A stretch of DNA of 64,000 nt from Luteirhabdus salina. GTDB taxonomy: Bacteria; Bacteroidota; Bacteroidia; Flavobacteriales; Flavobacteriaceae. Shown in pieces: positions 58,164 through 64,000 of the stretch; within the stretch, counting starts at the first letter, position 1, and each line of letters begins with the position of its first letter. A program made the translations under genes and the position numbers. The stretch covers positions 1,183,064 to 1,247,063 of the forward strand of contig JALAHT010000001.1 of assembly GCA_025384855.1 (NCBI GenBank), read 5' to 3'. The notes under the pieces are model-generated. The model saw only the letters and a program-made list of their open reading frames with translations, had not been told where the DNA came from and ran no database searches.

Positions 58164-61100
58164 ATGAGCAAATACGAATTCAATTCCATAGAAAAGAAGT
58201 GGCAACAGTACTGGGCCGAACACAATACCTTCGCTGCCCAGAACGAAAGCGATAAACCGAAATATTATGTATTGGACATGTTCCCCTATCCTTCGGGAGC
58301 AGGCCTTCACGTGGGTCACCCGTTGGGATACATCGCTAGCGACATCTATGCGCGATACAAACGTCACAAGGGCTTTAATGTGCTTCACCCGATGGGCTAT
58401 GATAGCTTTGGGCTGCCAGCCGAGCAATATGCCATTCAAACCGGTCAGCATCCGCGAAAAACGACCAAGGAAAATATTGCGCGCTATCGTCAGCAGCTGG
58501 ATACGATTGGATTTTCATTCGATTGGAACCGTGAGGTGCGAACAAGCAGTCCGAAGTATTACCGGTGGACGCAATGGATTTTTATGCAGCTTTTCGAAAG
58601 TTGGTACGATTACAATGCCGATAAGGCGCGATCGATTCCAGAATTGATATCCATATTTTCTTCGGAAGGAAATACATCGGTGAACGCCGCTTGCGATGCT
58701 GAGGTATCTGATTTTTCTTCGGAAGAATGGAATGACTTTTCAGAGGAAAAACAACAGAAAATCCTACTACAATATCGCCTTACCTACCTAGCTGAAACAG
58801 AGGTGAACTGGTGTCCAGCCCTCGGAACGGTTTTGGCAAATGATGAAATTGTAAATGGCGTTTCCGAACGTGGCGGCCATCCTGTGGTTCGTAAAAAGAT
58901 GAAGCAATGGAGCATGCGCATTACGGCTTATGCGCAACGCTTGTTGGACGGACTTGATAAAATCGACTGGCCACAACCACTAAAGGATTCTCAAACCAAC
59001 TGGATCGGTAGAAGTGAAGGTGCGAGCATTACCTTCGACGTAAAAGACCATGATGCGACCATCGAAGTGTTTACCACACGGCCCGATACGATTTTCGGGG
59101 TAAGTTTTATGACCCTGGCACCCGAACACCCGCTGGTTTCAAAAATTACCACCGAGGCCCAAAAGGAAAAAATTGAAGCCTATGTCGAGGCTACCGCAAA
59201 GCGAAGCGAGCGCGAACGTATGGCCGATGTTAAGACCATTTCAGGGGAGTTTACAGGCGCCTACGCCGAACATCCCTTCACCAAGGAACCGATTCCGATT
59301 TGGATTGGCGATTACGTGTTGGCAAGCTACGGAACCGGTGCTGTAATGGCCGTTCCGGCAGGTGATCAGCGTGACCATGATTTTGCAAGGCATTTCGATA
59401 TTCCGATTCCCGATATTTTTGAAGGTGTTGATATTTCTGAAGAAGCCTATGCTGAAAAGGATAGCACACCGCTGATGAATAGCGATTTCCTAGACGGACT
59501 ATCTTATAACGAAGCTGTTAATAAAGCTATTGAAGCCTTGGAGCAACAAGGTGCTGGAAAAGGAAAAATTAATTACCGTCTTCGTGATGCCGTGTTTTCG
59601 CGTCAACGTTATTGGGGTGAACCCTTCCCGGTCTTTTATAAAAACGGATTACCACAATTAATCGATGCGAAACACCTTCCATTGACCTTACCCGAGGTTT
59701 CGGCCTATCTTCCTACTGAGGACGGGCAGCCGCCATTGGGCCGCGCCGACAAATGGGCGTGGGATTCCGAAAAGAATGAAGTGGTCGAAAATAATAAAAT
59801 AGATGATGAAACTGTCTTTCCTTTGGAGTTGAATACTATGCCGGGTTGGGCGGGAAGTAGCTGTTATCTGTTTCGCTATATGGATCCTAATAATGAAGAG
59901 CAGTTAGCAGGTGAAGAAGCCTTACAGTATTGGCAGAATGTCGATCTGTATTTGGGTGGAAGCGAACACGCTACCGGTCACTTGTTGTACAGCCGATTTT
60001 GGACGAAATTCTTACATGATAGAGGAGTGCTTCAGGTTGATGAACCCTTCAAGAAATTGATCAATCAAGGCATGATCTTGGGCGATAGTGCTTTTTTACA
60101 TAGGATTAATGCTGGATATTATCAGTTGGAAGATGAAGTTTCTATTCAAGATTTAAATGATTTCTTTGAGAATTTTGATGCGGTTTTTGATAGTACTCTT
60201 TTAGGTAGGATTGTTTCTTGGAATCTCTTAGAAGGAAAAAAAGTTGAAGATGCTATAGCAGGAGAGAAATATAAACTGACTGACGTTTTCGAGTTAAAGA
60301 AAGTTGTTGATTTTTTTGAAGGGACTGGATTTGACGCCAGAAGAGTTTATTTTACCACCTCGAAAATCCATGTACCTGTTCAATATGTCGATGCTAAGAA
60401 TAGTTTAATAATGAAGGATTTCATTTCCTGGTATCAGGATGAGCTTATAAACGACATTAGATTTGAAAATGGTAACTCGAGTTATGACGTGTCTCGCGAA
60501 GTCGAAAAAATGTCGAAGTCGAAGTATAACGTCGTAAATCCCGATGATATCTGCGAACAGTACGGTGCCGATACCCTTCGTATGTATGAAATGTTCCTCG
60601 GACCAATCGAACAGGCGAAACCATGGAATACCGCCGGAATTACAGGCGTGCATAGTTTTCTGAAAAAACTGTGGAAATTGTACCACGGTGGTGAAAACGG
60701 AAGCTTTCAGGTTTCAGATGACGCGGCAGATAAAGAAAGTTTAAAAACGCTTCATAAAACGATTAAAAAGGTAGAGGAGGATATCGAGAACTTCAGTTTT
60801 AACACCTCCGTTTCAACCTTTATGATTGCGGTGAACGAGCTTTCAGCCCAAAATTGTAATCAGCGTGAAATTTTAGAACCATTGGCGATCCTCATTTCAC
60901 CGTATGCGCCACACATTGCGGAGGAACTTTGGGAGAAATTGGGGCATAATGGCAGTATTTCTAAGGTTGCCTTTCCGAAGTTTGAAGAAAATCATTTGGT
61001 GGAAAGCAGTAAGGAATACCCTATCTCCTTTAACGGGAAAATGCGGTTTACGATGGAATTGCCATTGGATATGAGCAAGGATGATATCGAGGCTGCCGTA

Positions 61101-61193
61101 ATGACACATGAAAAGACCGAGCAATACTTGGAAGGCAGAACACCTAAAAGAGTAATAGTAGTACCAGGCAAAATCGTGAATATCGTAGGATAA
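58164..61193 (+). CDS. leuS: Leucine-tRNA ligase with an extra internal segment
   Basis: A class-I synthetase of about 1,009 residues. The HIGH motif is GLHVGHPLGY and the KMSKS loop is at residues 782-786 (VEKMSKSKYNVV). The CP1 editing domain (TTRPDTIFGVSF; YGTGAVMAVPAGDQRDHDF) and the C-terminal anticodon domain are intact. A 40-residue insert near residue 160 (SIPELISIFSSEGNTSVNAA) is normal in Bacteroidota. A further stretch of about 75-80 residues between DSAFLHRI and VYFTTSKI (60110-60345) is not in the usual plan. The start could also be 58155. Confidence 0.96.
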   Translation: MSKYEFNSIEKKWQQYWAEHNTFAAQNESDKPKYYVLDMFPYPSGAGLHVGHPLGYIASDIYARYKRHKGFNVLHPMGYDSFGLPAEQYAIQTGQHPRKTTKENIARYRQQLDTIGFSFDWNREVRTSSPKYYRWTQWIFMQLFESWYDYNADKARSIPELISIFSSEGNTSVNAACDAEVSDFSSEEWNDFSEEKQQKILLQYRLTYLAETEVNWCPALGTVLANDEIVNGVSERGGHPVVRKKMKQWSMRITAYAQRLLDGLDKIDWPQPLKDSQTNWIGRSEGASITFDVKDHDATIEVFTTRPDTIFGVSFMTLAPEHPLVSKITTEAQKEKIEAYVEATAKRSERERMADVKTISGEFTGAYAEHPFTKEPIPIWIGDYVLASYGTGAVMAVPAGDQRDHDFARHFDIPIPDIFEGVDISEEAYAEKDSTPLMNSDFLDGLSYNEAVNKAIEALEQQGAGKGKINYRLRDAVFSRQRYWGEPFPVFYKNGLPQLIDAKHLPLTLPEVSAYLPTEDGQPPLGRADKWAWDSEKNEVVENNKIDDETVFPLELNTMPGWAGSSCYLFRYMDPNNEEQLAGEEALQYWQNVDLYLGGSEHATGHLLYSRFWTKFLHDRGVLQVDEPFKKLINQGMILGDSAFLHRINAGYYQLEDEVSIQDLNDFFENFDAVFDSTLLGRIVSWNLLEGKKVEDAIAGEKYKLTDVFELKKVVDFFEGTGFDARRVYFTTSKIHVPVQYVDAKNSLIMKDFISWYQDELINDIRFENGNSSYDVSREVEKMSKSKYNVVNPDDICEQYGADTLRMYEMFLGPIEQAKPWNTAGITGVHSFLKKLWKLYHGGENGSFQVSDDAADKESLKTLHKTIKKVEEDIENFSFNTSVSTFMIAVNELSAQNCNQREILEPLAILISPYAPHIAEELWEKLGHNGSISKVAFPKFEENHLVESSKEYPISFNGKMRFTMELPLDMSKDDIEAAVMTHEKTEQYLEGRTPKRVIVVPGKIVNIVG
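60110..60345 (+). other. Inserted segment in leuS before the KMSKS loop
   Basis: Codons here are visibly A/T-richer than flanking leuS sequence (for example TTAAATGATTTCTTTGAG). They encode an acidic helical stretch with DLNDFFENFDAVFDSTLLGR, VEDAIAGEKYKL and ELKKVVDFFEGTGFDARR. The frame stays open, so it is translated as part of LeuS in the leucine-specific/zinc-domain neighbourhood. Confidence 0.6.
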
Positions 61194-61314
61194 GAAAGGG
61201 TCTTCAGTCAACCAATTCTTAATAATTTCTCAAAAATGGCGAGCGATTAAAAAACTTGCACGGGGTTTGCTATCTTTAGTTTGAAAATTTATGACTTTGT
61301 TTGATTGGAAAATT

Positions 61315-61341
61315 GTCTGGTCGAGCGCAGTCGAGACCTAA
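61315..61341. repeat. Interspersed palindrome upstream of the metallopeptidase gene
   Basis: GGTCGAGCGCAGTCGAGACC: GGTC (61319-61322) pairs with GACC (61335-61338), and the TCGAG...TCGAG core is kept. It resembles the loop-conserved, stem-variable elements at 9427-9451 and 62065-62101. It is 17 bases before the gene start. Confidence 0.55.
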
Positions 61342-61354
61342 ATAACAAGAAAAA

Positions 61355-62047
61355 ATGATTGGATATTATATACTCGCAGGTATCATCTTTTTGGTGAGCA
61401 TGTATGTGAGCAACAAGTTGAAAAGTAAGTTTAAGAAGTACTCGAAAGTACACTTGCAAAATGGAATGAGCGGTAAGGAAATCGCTGAAAAAATGCTAGC
61501 TGACAACGGTATTACCGATGTGCAGGTCATTTCGACCCAAGGTCAGTTGACGGATCATTACAATCCCGCGAAGAAAACCGTTAATCTAAGTGAACCTGTC
61601 TATATGGAACGAAATGCTGCTGCTGCTGCGGTGGCGGCCCACGAGGTCGGCCATGCGGTACAGCATGCCACGGCTTACAGTTGGTTGAAGATGCGTTCTG
61701 CCATTGTACCGGCTGTTGGCGTTGCTAGTAAGCTTTCGAACTTTGTAATTATGGCGGGACTTATTTTGTTCGCTACGGGAAGTGCTATCGGAAATACGAT
61801 TTTTCTAATCGGAATCCTGTTATTTGCGGTGACTACAGCTTTCGCCTTTATCACCTTACCAGTGGAGTTCGATGCTAGTAAGCGTGCACTAGCTTGGTTA
61901 GAAAGAGAAAATATGGTCACCCAACAAGAACATGACGGCGCCAAAGATGCCTTAAAATGGGCAGCACGTACGTACGTAGTTGCCGCGCTTGGTTCATTGG
62001 CGACGCTTTTATATTTCGTCAGTATCTTTTTAGGTGGAAGGGATTAA
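61355..62047 (+). CDS. Membrane zinc metallopeptidase (YugP-like)
   Basis: A 230-residue protein. It has an N-terminal helix (ILAGIIFLVSMYVSNKLKS), the zinc motif AAHEVGHAVQH (HEXXH) near residue 92, two or three further helices, and ITLPVEFDASKRALAWLERE after them, the conserved C-terminal part of this family. The substrate is unknown. It lies between two palindromic repeats; the second also serves as terminator. Confidence 0.92.
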   Translation: MIGYYILAGIIFLVSMYVSNKLKSKFKKYSKVHLQNGMSGKEIAEKMLADNGITDVQVISTQGQLTDHYNPAKKTVNLSEPVYMERNAAAAAVAAHEVGHAVQHATAYSWLKMRSAIVPAVGVASKLSNFVIMAGLILFATGSAIGNTIFLIGILLFAVTTAFAFITLPVEFDASKRALAWLERENMVTQQEHDGAKDALKWAARTYVVAALGSLATLLYFVSIFLGGRD

Positions 62048-62064
62048 TTTTGAACAGAATTTAG

Positions 62065-62103
62065 AAAATGTCACGCTGAGCTTGTCGAAGCGTGACATTT
62101 TTT
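62065..62103. terminator. Perfect 13-bp palindromic repeat, bidirectional terminator
   Basis: AAAATGTCACGCT (62065-62077) pairs with AGCGTGACATTTT (62089-62101), loop GAGCTTGTCGA, with T runs on both strands. It separates the convergent metallopeptidase and saccharopine-dehydrogenase-like genes. Confidence 0.9.
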
Positions 62104-62116
62104 GTTTAAATACTCG

Positions 62117-63487
62117 TTACCCCTGCACATTATCAGGATTGTAACCCAGGTATTCGGTGAAATGCTCCTTAAACGAAATACCGTGACCCTTTAATTCTTC
62201 AAGTATGGGCTCGTACACTTCTTTCGAAATCGGAATCTGAACGCCAGGGGTCGTAATTTCTTCATTTAAAATCTTTAAAGCAGCCATGGCAACAGGAAGT
62301 CCAACGGTTTTTGCCATTGCAGTATGTGTTTGGTCTTCTCCGATAATGACCATATTGCTATCGATTTGTTTTTTCTTACCATCGAGTTCGTATCCAAATT
62401 TGTGATACATCACAATCATGTCCTTATCATCCGGTTGCAAGGTCCATTTGTCTTCGAGAATTTTTTGAAGGGCTTGCGCAGGCGTGGCATCCTTGATGCC
62501 AATTTTTTTGTTTGGGTTGAAGATATCGAGCTCTTCCAATTTCCCCCACATCAAATCGTCCTGGTCGATCTTTAGGTTATGGCGCATCTTTAGTTCAACC
62601 GAATCGGTAGGTGAATAGGGTAAGAAGAGATTTACAAATTCGCGATAGCTTAAATTTTCTGAATCTGGTATAGTATAGCCATCATCGGTCATCCCGAGTT
62701 GGACAAACATATTCCATGCTTTGCTGAACCCGACGCGACGAATCGTTCCGCGGTATAAGGTCAAAACATCTTCCAAGCCGTAAATGCTTCGATATTTTAG
62801 TGAGTTTCGGTTTGCGTAGCCTTCAAAACGACCGTGTCCTTCAATTTCTAAAAATTCAGTTCTTCTAAACAAACGATGGTAAGGAATGTATTTATAGGTT
62901 CCTTCCTGAATGAATTCGGCAGCGCCTCCCTGTCCAGCAACGACAACATTTCGTGGATTCCAGGTAAATTTATAATGCCACAGGTTGTCATCGCTTTCAG
63001 GAGCGACCAAGCCACCTGTAAAGGATTCAAACAACAACATTTTTCCACCGTTATCGCGAATTCTATCAATAACCTGCATAGCACTCATATGATCGATACC
63101 AGGATCTAGGCCGATTTCATTCATAAATACCAATCCTTTGGAAGTTACCTTGGCATTTAGCGATTGCATTTCATCACTTACATACGAAGCGGTTACCATA
63201 TGCTTTCCGAACTCCAAGCAATCTTTTGCCACGTTGATGTGGTATCGGGCGGGTAACATGCTAATCACCAAATCGGCAGCCTCTACCGCTTCCCTTCGTT
63301 CCGGATCGTTGAAGATATCGAGCATAATAGCTCTCGAATTGGGATGATCGCCACTCAGTTTTTGTGCATTTTGAAGATTGATGTCGCCGATGGTTAAAAA
63401 TAATTCTTCTGCTTCGGACTTGTCTAATAAATAGTGAATCAAGCTACTAGCCGAACGTCCGGCGCCGATTATTAAAATATTTCGCAT
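62117..63487 (-). CDS. Saccharopine dehydrogenase family protein (Lys9-like)
   Basis: A 456-residue oxidoreductase. The Rossmann start is ILIIGAGRSASSLIHYLLDK; AADLVISMLPARYHINVAKD and GLDPGIDHMSAMQVIDRIRD are typical of saccharopine reductase/dehydrogenase (glutamate-forming), and FESFTGGLVAPESDDNLW binds the substrate. Its likely role is lysine metabolism through saccharopine. No partner LKR gene is nearby, so the assignment to a pathway is inference. Confidence 0.9.
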   Translation of the reverse strand: MRNILIIGAGRSASSLIHYLLDKSEAEELFLTIGDINLQNAQKLSGDHPNSRAIMLDIFNDPERREAVEAADLVISMLPARYHINVAKDCLEFGKHMVTASYVSDEMQSLNAKVTSKGLVFMNEIGLDPGIDHMSAMQVIDRIRDNGGKMLLFESFTGGLVAPESDDNLWHYKFTWNPRNVVVAGQGGAAEFIQEGTYKYIPYHRLFRRTEFLEIEGHGRFEGYANRNSLKYRSIYGLEDVLTLYRGTIRRVGFSKAWNMFVQLGMTDDGYTIPDSENLSYREFVNLFLPYSPTDSVELKMRHNLKIDQDDLMWGKLEELDIFNPNKKIGIKDATPAQALQKILEDKWTLQPDDKDMIVMYHKFGYELDGKKKQIDSNMVIIGEDQTHTAMAKTVGLPVAMAALKILNEEITTPGVQIPISKEVYEPILEELKGHGISFKEHFTEYLGYNPDNVQG

Positions 63488-63500
63488 GTATGGAATTTAG

Positions 63501-63508
63501 TAATTTTG
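63501..63508 (+). promoter_or_regulatory. -7 promoter box of the DUF423 gene
   Basis: TAATTTTG matches TAnnTTTG; 32 bases to the ATG at 63541 and 47 to the ATG at 63556. It lies between divergent genes. Confidence 0.5.
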
Positions 63509-63555
63509 TAGTCGTTTGTTAGGAAAACGAAAATACTAAAATGCCTTTGGAACCT

Positions 63556-63948
63556 ATGACTCAAATTCAAAAAAAAATACTCGTTACAGCAGCAATTTTA
63601 GGAGCGATTACTGTTATTATCGGTGCTTTTGGAGCACACGGATTAAAAAAACTGGTAGATGAAGCTGCCGTTAGCAGTTTTGAAACCGGCGTACGTTATC
63701 AGATGTACCATGTTTTCGCCTTATTGTTTTTGGGAATGGTTACCGGTATCTCAGAAGCAACCCACAAATGGGTATTTCGATTATTTCTGCTAGGAGTGCT
63801 CTTATTTTCTGGTTCAATTTATCTTTTAGCACTACAAGATGTAGTCTCCTTTACCGTTTCATTCTTAGGTCCCATTACCCCAATAGGAGGTAGTCTTTTA
63901 ATAATAGGCTGGTTTCGGCTAGCTTGGGGCTTGTATTCGTTAAAGTAA
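63556..63948 (+). CDS. DUF423 membrane protein
   Basis: A 130-residue protein with four helices. LGAITVIIGAFGAHGLKKLV, then FETGVRYQMYHVFALLFLG and PITPIGGSLLIIGWFRLAWG, are DUF423 signatures. Function unknown. The ATG at 63541 would add five residues; I prefer 63556 because the family starts close to the first helix. Confidence 0.9.
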   Translation: MTQIQKKILVTAAILGAITVIIGAFGAHGLKKLVDEAAVSSFETGVRYQMYHVFALLFLGMVTGISEATHKWVFRLFLLGVLLFSGSIYLLALQDVVSFTVSFLGPITPIGGSLLIIGWFRLAWGLYSLK

Positions 63949-63992
63949 AAACAAAACGACTTTGCTTTAAGGGCTTTCTGTTTCAGAATTCT

Positions 63993-64000
63993 TATTTTTG
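63993..64000 (+). promoter_or_regulatory. Possible -7 box at the window edge
   Basis: TATTTTTG, the last eight bases, matches TAnnTTTG and suggests that a plus-strand gene begins just outside the window. Confidence 0.3.

Noticed and set aside
58650-58790. Insert near residue 160 of LeuS (SIPELISIFSSEGNTSVNAA region)
   Set aside because: This insert is usual in Bacteroidota LeuS, so it is not treated as novel; only the later A/T-rich segment is.
1-64000. Prophage, integrative element, insertion sequence or defence island
   Set aside because: I found no integrase, transposase, capsid, relaxase, restriction-modification or toxin-antitoxin genes, and gene order is core-like throughout.

Overview
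The window looks like a chromosomal segment of a flavobacterium (Bacteroidota, Flavobacteriaceae, probably marine). The signs are a secreted protein with a type IX secretion (T9SS) C-terminal sorting domain, a TonB-dependent receptor behind a TPP riboswitch, many flavobacterial DUF families (DUF1501/1800, DUF3098, DUF3127, DUF4199, DUF4286, DUF4301, DUF2490), Bacteroidota-type -7 promoter boxes (TAnnTTTG) before many genes, and a bifunctional ornithine-lipid synthase. I see no rRNA, tRNA, CRISPR array, prophage, insertion sequence or plasmid function. Gene order is core-like and dense, with many 4-bp stop/start overlaps.

Layout. 1-2.0 kb: DUF1501/DUF1800 pair (minus). 2.1-3.4 kb: ldcA and yraN, running tail-to-tail into mfd (3.4-6.7 kb, minus). 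6.8-9.4 kb: DoxX-SDR-flavin disulfide oxidoreductase operon. 9.5-10.3 kb: TspO-like membrane protein. 10.3-16.1 kb: ligase-associated DNA repair cluster (MBL exonuclease, ATP-dependent ligase, DEXH helicase, PdeM). 16.3-21.5 kb: TerB-like protein, fbp (minus), GNAT, aspartate kinase, OlsF. 21.5-25.5 kb: DUF1206, flavodoxin-like, TM2, VOC, DUF1801 and DUF4199 proteins under a membrane-anchored LuxR-type regulator. 25.5-29.1 kb: hydroxyacid dehydrogenase, thioesterase, mgtE, rsmA. 29.2-29.3 kb: an isolated plus-strand promoter/terminator unit holding a 14-codon ORF. 29.3-32.1 kb: DUF4286, a membrane-anchored unknown and a TPR protein. 32.2-35.6 kb: thiamine-binding protein, PnuC-type transporter, NadR-like kinase, DUF4301 and an ArfB-like rescue factor in one operon. 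35.8-40.0 kb: secreted PepSY-like protein, and an NtrC-type regulator convergent with a hybrid histidine kinase. 40.1-43.0 kb: TPP riboswitch, thiamine TonB receptor and a lipoprotein. 43.0-47.9 kb: greA (structured leader), HIT, DinB, DUF1801, zinc-ribbon protein, histidine kinase, flavin reductase, DUF3127. 47.9-51.8 kb: short-chain fatty acid transporter, aat, T9SS-secreted peptidyl-arginine-deiminase-like protein. 51.9-57.7 kb: small exported proteins, tag, tonB, truB, uppP, DUF3098, ftsX. 57.7-58.1 kb: octamer-periodic repeat array. 58.2-64 kb: leuS with an unusual insertion, zinc metallopeptidase, saccharopine-dehydrogenase-like protein, DUF423.

How the genes work together. The clearest functional units are the four-gene ligase-associated DNA repair set; the thiamine uptake genes (riboswitch-controlled outer-membrane receptor, and 8 kb away a thiamine-binding/PnuC operon without a riboswitch); the cell-envelope group (ftsX-DUF3098-uppP, ldcA, OlsF, TonB); and the two signalling pairs. 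Superimposed on these are at least three families of short interspersed palindromes. They sit between genes as terminator-like hairpins, in one case inside the mfd reading frame, and one related stretch lies in the variable arm of the TPP riboswitch.

The least explained items are the 14-codon unit at 29.2 kb, the leuS insertion, the in-frame palindrome in mfd, the three-hairpin greA leader, and the direct repeats in front of the DUF4199 operon. All names come from reading motifs in translated sequence; no database search was possible.
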